Position numbers and translations under genes: made by a program. From Pseudomonadota bacterium (GTDB lineage Bacteria > Desulfobacterota > Desulfovibrionia > Desulfovibrionales > Desulfovibrionaceae), in assembly GCA_023419375.1 (NCBI GenBank), contig JAEZYD010000065.1, positions 1 through 64,000 of the forward strand: DNA of 64,000 nt, read 5' to 3'. The first letter of the stretch is position 1. Each line of letters begins with the position of its first letter. A model generated the notes under the pieces. It was not told where the DNA came from, made no database searches, and saw only the letters and a program-made list of their open reading frames with translations. Positions 8,686-16,838 of this stretch are shown here, in pieces.

Positions 8686-9344
8686 TGCAATCCCGACTTC
8701 GTATGCTGTTGCTGCCCGCGCTCTGCCTCATGCTGATCGCCTGCGCCTGCAGCCGCCGTCCCACAAGCACGGCGGACGTTCCCCGCGTTATTTCGCCTTC
8801 ATATGTCATATCGGTTGCGCCCTTTACCCAGCCGATCAACGCAAGCCAGCTTATTACCGGGCGTATCCCTGAAGATCAGGGCCGCATTGCCGATGAGCAG
8901 CTGCCCTCGCTTGACCGCCGGTTTCGCAATGTGCTCACCACCGACTCCAAACGTCAGTACAAGTACATTGACGCCATTGATCTTTCCAAGGATCTTACGC
9001 GCTTCCACAGTTCCGAGCAGCCGCAGGCCCTGCCGCTCTGGATTGCCTATGGCAAAAAGCAGGGCGCGCAATTGCTGCTGGTGCCGCAGATTCTTGACTG
9101 GCACGAGCGCCAGGGTTCTACTGCCGGTGTTACCGAGCCAGCCCATGTGCGCGTGGAATTTTTCCTCATCAACATTGCCAACGGTTCCATCATGTCGCGC
9201 TCCGTCTTTGAAGAAAGACAGGAAGGCCTTGTGGACAACCTGATGAACGTCGGCACGTTCTTCAAGCGGCGCGGCCAGTGGGTCACTGCTGAAGAGCTGA
9301 CCGAAGACGGCATGCGCAAAGCAGTAAAGGATATGGGTTTATGA
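8685..9344 (+). CDS. Putative lipoprotein between hisB and hisA
   Basis: 219 residues with an N-terminal Arg, a hydrophobic stretch and a lipobox-like LIACAC near residues 18-23, so probably exported and lipidated. The mature part (about 195 residues) is soluble-looking, with no catalytic motif I recognise. GGGAGG lies 10 bases before the ATG; a TTG three bases upstream is an alternative start. It overlaps hisB by one base and hisA by four, so it belongs to the same transcript, but nothing in it suggests a role in histidine synthesis. An outer-membrane or periplasmic role is inferred only from the signal. Confidence 0.75.
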   Translation: MQSRLRMLLLPALCLMLIACACSRRPTSTADVPRVISPSYVISVAPFTQPINASQLITGRIPEDQGRIADEQLPSLDRRFRNVLTTDSKRQYKYIDAIDLSKDLTRFHSSEQPQALPLWIAYGKKQGAQLLLVPQILDWHERQGSTAGVTEPAHVRVEFFLINIANGSIMSRSVFEERQEGLVDNLMNVGTFFKRRGQWVTAEELTEDGMRKAVKDMGL

Positions 9345-10072
9345 TTCTGTTTCCCGCCGTGGACATTCAGGACGGCAAGGCCGTGCGCCTCAAGCAGGGC
9401 CGCGCCCATGAAAGCACCGTCTTTGCCGAAGACCCCACAGACGCCGCCAAAGCCTGGGAAGCGCGGGGCGCTCATTGGCTGCATGTGGTTGATCTGGACG
9501 GAGCCTTTGACGGCGCGGCCAAAAGCCGCGAGATCGTGCGCCGCATCTGCACCGAGCTGTCCATTCCCGTGCAGCTTGGCGGCGGTATCCGCGACATGGC
9601 AACAGCCCAGACCTATTTTGATGCGGGCGTTTCGCGTCTGATTATCGGCACCCTGGCTCTGGAACAGCCCGAGCTTTTTGCCGAGATGTGCCGCGCCTTT
9701 CCTGGCCGCATTGGCGTTTCGCTGGATGCGGATGGCGGCAAGCTCAAGACGCGTGGATGGGTTGCCGACACCGGCCTGACCGTTGACGGGGTTCTGCCCC
9801 GCCTGCTGGCCGATGGCGCGGCATTCATCATCTATACGGATATTGAACGCGACGGCATGCAGTGCGGCGTCAACGTGGCTGCTCTGGAGCATCTTTCGCG
9901 CCTTTCCACGGTGCCTGTCATTGCGGCGGGCGGCGTGGCCACGCTGGCGGACGTGCAGAAGCTCTACCCCCTCACCCGCAGCACCAGCCTTGCGGGCGCT
10001 GTGAGCGGCAGGGCCCTGTACGAGGGCACCCTCAACCTTGAGGAAGCCAACGCCTGGATTGCCGCGCAATAA
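9341..10072 (+). CDS. hisA: Phosphoribosylformimino-5-aminoimidazole carboxamide ribotide isomerase
   Basis: Fourth step of histidine synthesis, an Amadori rearrangement of ProFAR to PRFAR in a (beta/alpha)8 barrel. ILFPAVDIQDGKAVRLKQG gives catalytic Asp8; LGGGIRD and the phosphate loops AAGGVA and FIIYTDIERDGM, with the second catalytic Asp, are in place. Length 243 residues is normal. It is the last gene of the tat-his operon, overlaps the lipoprotein by 4 bases, and is followed 21 bases later by an intrinsic terminator. Confidence 0.97.
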   Translation: MILFPAVDIQDGKAVRLKQGRAHESTVFAEDPTDAAKAWEARGAHWLHVVDLDGAFDGAAKSREIVRRICTELSIPVQLGGGIRDMATAQTYFDAGVSRLIIGTLALEQPELFAEMCRAFPGRIGVSLDADGGKLKTRGWVADTGLTVDGVLPRLLADGAAFIIYTDIERDGMQCGVNVAALEHLSRLSTVPVIAAGGVATLADVQKLYPLTRSTSLAGAVSGRALYEGTLNLEEANAWIAAQ

Positions 10073-10093
10073 GCGGCATGCAATTGTTGATTC

Positions 10094-10120
10094 AAGGCGG
10101 GCCGCATGGCCCGCCTTTTT
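10094..10120 (+). terminator. Intrinsic terminator after hisA
   Basis: AAGGCGGGCC (10094-10103), a GCAT loop and GGCCCGCCTT (10108-10117) form a perfect 10-bp stem that runs into TTTT. It closes the tat-his operon. Confidence 0.9.
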
Positions 10121-10435
10121 TATGATGGATTTTCGGCTGGTTGTACCTGCTAGGCGCAATCTGGGGCATGCGTGGTTGATCCTGCACCAATGATGCACCG
10201 GGAACAGCCCACGCATACGGCAACCTTGACTCCCCCCTCTCACGGCCTTATGCTTTAGGCATGTTATGCTTCAACTCTGCTTTTATGCCTCTCTTGCGCC
10301 CATGTGTTTCGGGCTTTCCTGAAGAACGCTACTGGCGCTCCCTGCTCTAGCATCTCTCGCTGCTTTCTCTGGTCATAGCCATTGTTGTCCTTCAGCGCTG
10401 AAGGATTGCCTTTTTATTTTCCGCGAGAGATTTTT
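10121..10435 (+). promoter_or_regulatory. SMR-pair leader with 18-bp perfect palindrome
   Basis: The 315 bases hold no gene. At 10388-10405 TCCTTCAGCGCTGAAGGA is a perfect 18-base palindrome, 30 bases before the first SMR start and followed by a T-rich stretch. It could be a repressor operator or a leader hairpin acting as an attenuator for the efflux pair. I do not recognise it as a known riboswitch. Confidence 0.5.
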
Positions 10436-10903
10436 ATGCTTAGATCAAAACCGTATCATTGGTGCTGCCTCCTTGCCTCCGTATTTCTGGAAGTAGGCGG
10501 AACACTTGTCATGAAGCTGGCGCAGGGCTGGAATTTTCCCCACGCGCAGGTTCTGGGGCTGATTGTCATGTGGCTGGCCATCGCCATGTCCTACTATTTT
10601 TTGTCCAAGGCCGTTACGGGCATTCCCGTTGGCGTGACCTTTGCCTTCTGGGAAGGGTTGGGCCTGACCTGCATCACCCTGGGCAGCGTGCTTTTTCTGA
10701 ACGAAGCCCTGACCTTGCGCCGCGCGCTGGGTCTGGCCTGCGTGCTGTCTGGTGCTTTGCTGGTCAATTACGGTACCGGACACGGAACCCCCAAGCCCAG
10801 CCGCGAGGACTCCCCCACTGGCAATAATAGGGCTGAAACCAGCAAGCAACGCGCAGAAGCGCCTGCCCTGCACAACGGCCTCGCCGCAGAAGGGAACAGA
10901 TGA
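10436..10903 (+). CDS. SMR-family efflux subunit, MdtJ-like
   Basis: Four hydrophobic segments of a small multidrug resistance protein, with the membrane glutamate in TM1 (FLEVGGTL, Glu19) and the FWEGLGLTCITLGSVLFLNE segment typical of the MdtJ partner. The start at MLRSKPYHW is chosen because the upstream 18 codons are not conserved. After the fourth helix there is a hydrophilic tail of about 45 residues, longer than usual. It overlaps the second SMR gene by 4 bases. Such pairs form heterodimers; MdtIJ of E. coli exports spermidine, but the substrate here is not evident. Confidence 0.85.
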   Translation: MLRSKPYHWCCLLASVFLEVGGTLVMKLAQGWNFPHAQVLGLIVMWLAIAMSYYFLSKAVTGIPVGVTFAFWEGLGLTCITLGSVLFLNEALTLRRALGLACVLSGALLVNYGTGHGTPKPSREDSPTGNNRAETSKQRAEAPALHNGLAAEGNR

Positions 10904-11241
10904 TGGATATTTCAAGCCTGTTCCAGAACGCCGCTCTGCCTCTGGTTTTGCTGGCTGCCGCGCTGGACGTGACCGCCAACATGCTGCTTGTGCGCTCCGA
11001 CAGCTTCCGCCGCCGCGCCGTGGGCCTGCTGGCCCTTGCACTGGTGGGGCTGGCTTTCTATTGCCTTTCACTGGCAGTTCATCATATGGATTTGGCCGTG
11101 GCTTACGCCATGTGGGGCGGTTTTGGCGTACTTGGCACATCCCTTGGGGGATGGCTGCTGCTGCGCCAAAAGCTCAACCCCAGCGCATTTGCAGGCATTG
11201 CCCTGCTTGTCTGCGGCATGGTCTTGCTGCACACAAGCTGA
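10900..11241 (+). CDS. SMR-family efflux subunit, MdtI-like
   Basis: 113 residues and four membrane segments, partner of the preceding gene. VAYAMWGGFGVLGTSLGGW matches the MdtI-type helix 3, and LLVRSDSFRRR matches the first loop. The TM1 acidic residue is Asp23 (ALDVTANML) rather than the usual Glu, which may alter proton coupling or substrate choice. Two ATGs in tandem overlap the upstream stop. The pair is presumably a heterodimeric proton-coupled exporter in the inner membrane. Confidence 0.85.
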   Translation: MMDISSLFQNAALPLVLLAAALDVTANMLLVRSDSFRRRAVGLLALALVGLAFYCLSLAVHHMDLAVAYAMWGGFGVLGTSLGGWLLLRQKLNPSAFAGIALLVCGMVLLHTS

Positions 11242-11274
11242 TGTAGGGCCGGATAGCTGCTTTCAGGAGAACGT

Positions 11275-11814
11275 ATGAGCAAAGGTTTTTGGGACTATCT
11301 TGCGCACTGGCAGAAGGTCTTTCCCCGCCGCCGCGCCGTCAGCTGGCGCGAAGGCTGGCTGCAAAACGGCTATTGCCGCGATTGCCGCTACTGCTGCGGC
11401 CCGCAGGATTCCAACGAGCTTTTTCCCATGGGCCTGCTGCCCGAGCAGTTGCGCCCCGGCCTCGCCAACGACTTTTATCTGCTCAACAAGGATACGGCCT
11501 TTATGGATGGCCGGGGTTGCCGCTCGTGCACCAATCAGGGGTGCCGTCTGCCCCGGCCGGAACGGCCTGTGGCCTGCGGGCTTTTCCCTTTTGTGCTGAA
11601 TGCGGGCGAGATGTACCTTTATCAGATTTGCCCGGCCTCGCTCTTTACCCCGATGGCGCGCATGGCGGAACTGGGACGCGAAGCGGCGGACTGGCTGGCA
11701 AAATTCAGCCAGCAGGAGCAGGAGCATATCGCCCTGAATCTGCCCGCAGAGGTGCTTACAGACCGTTACATCAATCTGCACATCCGCGTGTACAATCCCA
11801 CGGCCTGGATCTGA
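11275..11814 (+). CDS. YkgJ-type cysteine-cluster protein
   Basis: 179 residues with a Cys array typical of the YkgJ/CxxCxxCC zinc- or iron-chelating family: Cys34, 37, 40 and 41 (CRDCRYCC), then Cys82, 85, 90, 101 and 119. The PERPVACGLFPF segment is also family-like. Function in this family is poorly known; metal binding is expected. A GGAG motif 7 bases upstream supports the start. It lies 33 bases after the SMR pair and may be co-transcribed, with the phosphatase operon converging from the other side. Confidence 0.8.
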   Translation: MSKGFWDYLAHWQKVFPRRRAVSWREGWLQNGYCRDCRYCCGPQDSNELFPMGLLPEQLRPGLANDFYLLNKDTAFMDGRGCRSCTNQGCRLPRPERPVACGLFPFVLNAGEMYLYQICPASLFTPMARMAELGREAADWLAKFSQQEQEHIALNLPAEVLTDRYINLHIRVYNPTAWI

Positions 11815-11862
11815 GACAAGGGGCCGTGCTGCCGACTCGTACGCCTTGCGTCTGTCGGCCTG

Positions 11863-12438
11863 CTACCACTCCGGCACAAAGGCGCGGCATCCGTAGTATT
11901 GGGGTATGCGCAGCACGTCCCTGAGCGGCAGGGCAAGGTAGTGGGCCAGCAAGCTGCCCAGAATACCCGCATGCGAAACCATGAGCAGGGTTACACCAGG
12001 ATAAAGCCTGCGCCAGCGCGCCACAGCCGCCAGGGCGCGGCGCTGGGCCAGCATGAAGCTTTCGCCCTGCGGGGGGCAAAAATTCGCCATGTCCTGCCCG
12101 CGCGCGGCATATGCGCCGGGCCATGCGCGCTCAATTTCCGCCTTGGTCATGCCCTGCCAGAGACCAAGATCAATCTCGCGCAGGCCGGGCTCCACATGCA
12201 GGGAAGGCCGGCCGTGCGGCAATGCCTCCATCAGGAGGGCGGCGGTCTCGCGGCAGCGGTCAAGATCAGAGCAGATGACCGCGCCAAGCGCGCCCTGCAC
12301 CTCTGGCATGAACTGTCGCGCCAAAAGGCGTATCTGCTCCCTGCCCGCATCACTTAAAGGAATATCCCGCGCGCCGACCATGCGCCGCTCAGGATTGGGC
12401 GGCAACATGCCGTGCCGCACCAGCCAGATGCCGCTCAT
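11863..12438 (-). CDS. Histidine phosphatase family protein (CobC/phosphoglycerate mutase-like)
   Basis: 191 residues with the catalytic LVRHGM motif (His9), the second basic segment VICSDLDRCRETA and the SHAGIL histidine near the C-terminus, so the active site looks complete. The family includes alpha-ribazole phosphatase CobC and many small-molecule phosphatases. It overlaps the nucleotidyltransferase-HD gene by 4 bases and is the last gene of the aldehyde-oxidoreductase-associated run, so it may dephosphorylate an intermediate of that pathway. No cobalamin gene is nearby, which argues against a dedicated CobC role. Confidence 0.85.
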   Translation of the reverse strand: MSGIWLVRHGMLPPNPERRMVGARDIPLSDAGREQIRLLARQFMPEVQGALGAVICSDLDRCRETAALLMEALPHGRPSLHVEPGLREIDLGLWQGMTKAEIERAWPGAYAARGQDMANFCPPQGESFMLAQRRALAAVARWRRLYPGVTLLMVSHAGILGSLLAHYLALPLRDVLRIPQYYGCRAFVPEW

Positions 12439-13682
12439 GCGACCTCACGCCGGGCAGCCATGCCGCGCCCAGCATGGCAATCACGCCCAAGGGCGCGTTC
12501 CGCCACCAGGGCGGGCTCTTTGCCAATCTCTCGGGCAATGCGTTCTTCCAGCCCTTTGACGCGGCCAAGCCGCCCCCGGATGGCCTCGCAGGCCGGGGCA
12601 TCCTGCGCGTAGGCCTCCAGCTTGAGGCCAAAACGCCGCTCCACGGGCACAAAGGTGCCGCCGTAACAATACTTGTCGGCCAGATAGACCAGCTCGCGCT
12701 CTGTGACAGGCTCATCCTCCGGCAAGGACAGATCGCGGTGATCCTGCACCAGACGCGCCATCTTCGGCAATTCCAGCCGCCGCAAAAATTCCCCTGCCGC
12801 CGCCTCGTGCCTGGGCTGTCCTTTGCAGATATCGTGCAGCAGCCCGCCAGCCAGCGCCAGGCGGGGATCCACCCCGGCATCGTAGCCTGCGGCTTCACGC
12901 GCGTGGGCCAGAGCCTCGGCCAGGCAGCAGGCCACGGCCCCCACAGCCCGCGCGTGGCGCAAACCTTTTCCCGGCACATTGCAGATGCGCAGCAGGCATT
13001 CAGCCTCCACGGGCGACAGGGTATGCCGCTCGCGGGCCAGCACGCGCAGACGCGCATAGTCGTCGGGGGTGTCCATATCTTCCAGAATCAGGGCGTCAGC
13101 CACAGACACATGCCGCAAAGGCGCGCCTTCCAGCGCCCCGCGCAGTCCGTTTTGCCCCTGGTGCGCCAGAATATGCGGGGCCAATGTCATGGGAATCAGG
13201 GGAGGATGCCCCTCCTGTCCGTCAAATGCCGGCACAAGCACCGGCATGGGCGCGGCTTTGCCGCTCACAGCCAGCGCTGCCGCATGGTCGGCCTCTTCCT
13301 GCCCTACGGCATCGAGCAAAGCCCTGATGGTCAGGGGACGCACCAGCGGCACATCCACAGGCTGCACAAAAAACTGTCCGTCAAAACCGCGCTCCAGCAG
13401 GGCCGCAACGCCTGTCTGCACCGATGAAAACATGCCCCGCTGCGGATCGGGATTCCGCACTGCGGTCAGCCCCAGCGCCAGAGCCTCTGCCTCTACAATT
13501 TCGGCATGAAAGCCGCTGACGATCACCACATTTTCCACATCAAGGGAGCGGTACAGACTGACCAGCCCCCTGAGGGCGGAGCAGCGCCCGCCTTCGGGCA
13601 ACGAGGGCAGGGAAAGCAGGGCCTTGGCTGCGCCCATGCGCGAAGCCATGCCTGCGGCAAGAACCAGAACGGCTGGTTTCAT
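12435..13682 (-). CDS. MocA-type nucleotidyltransferase fused to HD phosphohydrolase domain
   Basis: Two-domain protein of 415 residues. Residues 1-205 are a MobA/MocA-like transferase: LAAGMASRMGAAK (8-20), QPVDVPLV (107-114) and the GHPPLIP segment. MocA adds CMP to molybdopterin to make the cytosine dinucleotide cofactor used by xanthine-oxidase-family enzymes. Residues 220-400 are an HD domain with His243, His283-Asp284 (LLHDICKG) and DHRDLSL. The fusion sits beside the aldehyde oxidoreductase operon, so cofactor maturation is the natural guess; what the HD domain hydrolyses is unknown. I recall the family being named DVU_1551-type NTP transferase. It overlaps the phosphatase by 4 bases. 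Confidence 0.85.
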   Translation of the reverse strand: MKPAVLVLAAGMASRMGAAKALLSLPSLPEGGRCSALRGLVSLYRSLDVENVVIVSGFHAEIVEAEALALGLTAVRNPDPQRGMFSSVQTGVAALLERGFDGQFFVQPVDVPLVRPLTIRALLDAVGQEEADHAAALAVSGKAAPMPVLVPAFDGQEGHPPLIPMTLAPHILAHQGQNGLRGALEGAPLRHVSVADALILEDMDTPDDYARLRVLARERHTLSPVEAECLLRICNVPGKGLRHARAVGAVACCLAEALAHAREAAGYDAGVDPRLALAGGLLHDICKGQPRHEAAAGEFLRRLELPKMARLVQDHRDLSLPEDEPVTERELVYLADKYCYGGTFVPVERRFGLKLEAYAQDAPACEAIRGRLGRVKGLEERIAREIGKEPALVAERALGRDCHAGRGMAARREVA

Positions 13683-13771
13683 ATGCTTCCTTCTTCGCGT
13701 TACTGCGCTGGAAACAATGCAATTTTATTGGACAGATACAATACGTCCCGTTGCCGGGGATGCATCAGACG

Positions 13772-14908
13772 CTAAACTCCCCGTCCCTTGGCCGGGCGAA
13801 CGATACGCGGCGGCTGCCCACCTTTGCGTTCAATACGGCCACGCACAGGGCCAAGCCTGCGCAAGGGGCTGCCGCAGGCGCAAGGGGCAGGCAGCAGACA
13901 GGCCACATCACCAGTTCGATATCGCACCAAGGGCATGGCCTGCCGCTGGAGCGTGGTAATGACAACCTCGCCCTCCTCGCCTTGGGCCAACACTTTACGC
14001 CCTGAAATATCTACTATTTCTATCAGAACGTCCAGTTCCCGCACATGAAAACCCTGATGGGCGGGGCATTCCACCGCGCAGCCGTAGGCAGTTTCGGTGA
14101 GGCCGTAGTGATCCAGAATTTCGCATTGCCACACCCGGCGCAAAGCCAGACCAAGCGCAGCATCCAGCGGTTCCGCGCTGGTGAGTATGCCCGCAAGCCC
14201 CTGCGGCCCCCGGTCAGGAAAATGCTTCAGCAAAAGGGCCAGTTGCGCGGGCGCAGCCACAAGGCAATGAGGTTTTGCCTGTTCCAGCCACTGGGCAAGG
14301 GCTTTGCCACGCTCTCCACCAGCCTCCGCGCAAGTGCCTGTATCTGCCGCTGGGGCCGCGTGGACTTCCGGCGGTGGGGCCAGCACCTCCACACCCGCCG
14401 CGCTCAAAGCCTGCCGCAACAGGTCGGCCACGCCGTCAGGCCGTTCCGCACCGGGCAACAGCACTGCCAGCCGCTGCCCCGTTCCCACAAGCTGGCTCAT
14501 GCCCACGGCAAAAAAATCGCGCGTGCGGGCCAGATCCGCATCAGTAAAGGCAAGCCGCTTGGGCTGCCCCGTGGTGCCTGACGTGTGCAGCGTGACCATG
14601 CGCTGCACATCCCCCTGCGAGACGCACAAAAAATCACCCCAGTTGCGCAGATCTTCCGCAGTGGTGAAGGGCAGGCGCTCCAGATCGTCCACACTGGTTA
14701 TATCCAGATCGCACTCCCGCAAATGCCTGGCATAAAACGCCCCACGCACGGCCTGTCGCAAGGTGCTGCGCAGCAGGGCCGTTTGGGCATCCGCCAGCTT
14801 GCCGGGCAGTTCCCCGGCGCTACGTGCCCCGCACTGACGGGCCAGCCAGAGATCCAGCGGACAGGAGCCGAAACCGGTTATGGAAGGGTGAGTTGCGGCA
14901 TCTGTCAC
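13772..14908 (-). CDS. Small AMP-dependent ligase, phenylacetate-CoA ligase-like
   Basis: 378 residues of the adenylate-forming superfamily, closest in style to PaaK. HTSGTTGQPKRLAF (about 108-121) is the ATP loop, ILDHYGLTETAYGC the second motif, and VRYRTGDVACL the hinge. It is shorter than PaaK (about 430-440). The C-terminal part contains a CACGSPLRRLGPVRGR segment as in PaaK-like enzymes. It should activate a carboxylate with ATP, though CoA as acceptor is not proven. It overlaps the radical SAM gene by 4 bases and is 89 bases from the nucleotidyltransferase gene. The substrate is unknown. Confidence 0.82.
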   Translation of the reverse strand: MTDAATHPSITGFGSCPLDLWLARQCGARSAGELPGKLADAQTALLRSTLRQAVRGAFYARHLRECDLDITSVDDLERLPFTTAEDLRNWGDFLCVSQGDVQRMVTLHTSGTTGQPKRLAFTDADLARTRDFFAVGMSQLVGTGQRLAVLLPGAERPDGVADLLRQALSAAGVEVLAPPPEVHAAPAADTGTCAEAGGERGKALAQWLEQAKPHCLVAAPAQLALLLKHFPDRGPQGLAGILTSAEPLDAALGLALRRVWQCEILDHYGLTETAYGCAVECPAHQGFHVRELDVLIEIVDISGRKVLAQGEEGEVVITTLQRQAMPLVRYRTGDVACLLPAPCACGSPLRRLGPVRGRIERKGGQPPRIVRPAKGRGV

Positions 14909-16377
14909 CGGGCGTCACCATACAGGCGCGTGCCGTCGCTGGCAGTGAGGTTGTGCAGGCAGAACGGAATCATGCGCCCGTCAGGCCGCACCACATGGAT
15001 GCAGCAGCCACGCACCCGGTCAAGGTCGAGGCTCAGGGCATCCTGAAAAGCCATGGCCGAAAGCGTAAAGCGCTGCTCTGCCCCGGCCTGAGCCAGAAAC
15101 CGGCTGAAGCCATCCGCATTGGGCTTGCTGCCGGAGTTGCCAGCGTCAGAGCCAGATGCGCCACCGCAGGCGCAGGCAGATTCCCCGCCGTTGGTGCCGC
15201 CCTTCCAGTGCAGGGCCACAAACTGCTTGGCCTTGCGCGCGCCGTCCTCCGCTGATGGCGGCACTTCCGCGCCAGCGGACTGCGGTGCTGGCGAGCAACA
15301 CGATTGCCCCGCATCGGCCAGCCATTCCAGCGAGGGAGCGCCGTTCTTCTGCGCCCGGTGGTACACTGCACTGAACGAACACAGTTCGTTTTCGCATCCC
15401 GGCGGGTGCAGGTGACTGGGACTGACCATTTCCGGCGCCTGCCGGGCAAGCGCGCCCATCACTTCGGGCAGGGTCAGGCGCGGGGCTTCCTCCAGACTCC
15501 AGGGGTAGCGCCCAAAAAAGGCGGCTGGCTGCATGTGCAGACCCCGAACCGCAGGGCCAAGCTCCAACGCCATGCGCAGCAGGTCGCCCAGTTCACCATC
15601 GTTGACGCCGCGCACAAGAGTTGCCACCAGCACCACGCCAAGCCCTGCCTCTGCGCAATTGCGCACGGCACGGCGTTTGAAATCAAGGCATTCCCTGCCC
15701 CGCAGGCTCGTAAAACTGCTTTCGCGCACGCCGTCCCATTGCAGATAGACGGAATCAAGCCCGGCCTCGCGCAACGCGCGGGCATAGCCCTGCTCGCGCG
15801 ACAGACGCAGGCCGTTGGTATTGATCTGCACCAGCCCAAAGCCGCGTTGCCGCGCCATAGCGATGATCTGCGGCAAGTCATCGCGCATGGTCGGCTCCCC
15901 GCCGGATATCTGCACGTTGCAGGGGCCGGACGCGCCCTTGAGGGTATCCATCTGCGCGGCAATCACGTTCAACGGCACGTCTGCCGCCGCCCCGGATGAT
16001 TGATTCGACATGGAACCAGCAGAAGCATAGCACACAGGGCAGGCCATGTCGCAGCGCATGGTGACCTCAAACAGACCTGTGCAGGTATGCTGGGCATGGG
16101 CCGGGCAAAGGCCGCAGTCAAAGGGGCAGCCATCGCGAATAGGCGTATGCGGATTGGCCGGGTAGGAGGGGCTTTTGGGCCGCGACCATGCGCTAAAGGG
16201 CGGCGTGGCATCGGCACCGGGCTTGGCCTCCCGCCATACGGGGACGCTGAACGTGCCGTGATCCGGGCAGGTTTTGCGCAGCACAACAGTGAGGGCATCC
16301 TTGACCGAGCGTTCATAGGTGGCCTCTACCCGGCGCAGGCACACGGGGCAAAGACTCTGGGTGCGGCGTAAGGTCAT
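14905..16377 (-). CDS. Radical SAM protein (TrsS-like; MJ0619/Tes-like architecture)
   Basis: 490 residues. An N-terminal Cys-rich module comes first (CPVC at 10-13, CPDHG at 37-41, CPFDCGLC at 84-91). The radical SAM cluster motif follows as CDMACPVC, with Cys109, 113 and 116, then the QISGGEPTMRDD SAM-binding segment. The same order occurs in the archaeal MJ0619/tetraether-synthase group. The C-terminal third has extra cysteines (CENELC, SCCSP, ACACGG), some possibly Fe-S ligands. The start at MTLRRTQSLC overlaps the upstream stop (ATGA). I recall relatives named radical SAM (seleno)protein TrsS; here all these positions are Cys codons with no in-frame TGA. The substrate is unknown. Confidence 0.82.
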   Translation of the reverse strand: MTLRRTQSLCPVCLRRVEATYERSVKDALTVVLRKTCPDHGTFSVPVWREAKPGADATPPFSAWSRPKSPSYPANPHTPIRDGCPFDCGLCPAHAQHTCTGLFEVTMRCDMACPVCYASAGSMSNQSSGAAADVPLNVIAAQMDTLKGASGPCNVQISGGEPTMRDDLPQIIAMARQRGFGLVQINTNGLRLSREQGYARALREAGLDSVYLQWDGVRESSFTSLRGRECLDFKRRAVRNCAEAGLGVVLVATLVRGVNDGELGDLLRMALELGPAVRGLHMQPAAFFGRYPWSLEEAPRLTLPEVMGALARQAPEMVSPSHLHPPGCENELCSFSAVYHRAQKNGAPSLEWLADAGQSCCSPAPQSAGAEVPPSAEDGARKAKQFVALHWKGGTNGGESACACGGASGSDAGNSGSKPNADGFSRFLAQAGAEQRFTLSAMAFQDALSLDLDRVRGCCIHVVRPDGRMIPFCLHNLTASDGTRLYGDAR

Positions 16378-16838
16378 GCCTTTTCCGTCAAATCCAGCTC
16401 GTAACTCTGAACCAGTTCCATGATTTTTCCCCAGCATTCGGCCAGCAAGTCACCGCAGGCCACAGGGTTTGGCTGTTCGCCCGCAGCGCCGGAAGTCGCG
16501 CCAAGCCCAGCCGCAATCTGCCCGCAACGCTGGCCGCCGTAAGCTTCCGTGCGGTCATAAAACCACGTGGCGTAATCATTGAGCAGGGGGGTGAGCATGG
16601 GATGCGGGATTTCATCTTCCGCGCCCTTGCCCGCAACCAGAGCCAGAGCGCAGGCACCGCCGGTCAAAAGGCCACAGGGGCCGTCTGATTGGCCGATGCC
16701 ATGGCACAGGCCCTGCGCGGCGCGCACCACGCCGGGATTCTGCTTGTCCTGAGCCTGCAACATGAGCAGCAGCAACAATTGGCTGCAACAATATCCCTGA
16801 TGCACCAGGGGCAGCAATTCCATCATCATGGGATTCAT
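16374..16838 (-). CDS. C-GCAxxG-C-C family protein
   Basis: 154 residues with the pattern of this redox-related family: CC near the N-terminus (17-18), a central GPCGLLTGGACALAL block (Cys55, Cys63) and later single cysteines (RCGQIAAG, ACGDLLAECW). Members probably bind an Fe-S cluster or act as thiol redox proteins, but biochemistry is sparse. The start at MNPMMMELL has an AGGAG site 6 bases upstream; the frame continues 25 codons further up without conservation. It overlaps the genes on both sides by 4 bases. Confidence 0.82.
   Translation of the reverse strand: MNPMMMELLPLVHQGYCCSQLLLLLMLQAQDKQNPGVVRAAQGLCHGIGQSDGPCGLLTGGACALALVAGKGAEDEIPHPMLTPLLNDYATWFYDRTEAYGGQRCGQIAAGLGATSGAAGEQPNPVACGDLLAECWGKIMELVQSYELDLTEKA

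Noticed and set aside
14905..16377. Selenocysteine codon in the radical SAM gene
   Set aside because: The frame has no internal TGA; all candidate positions are cysteine codons.
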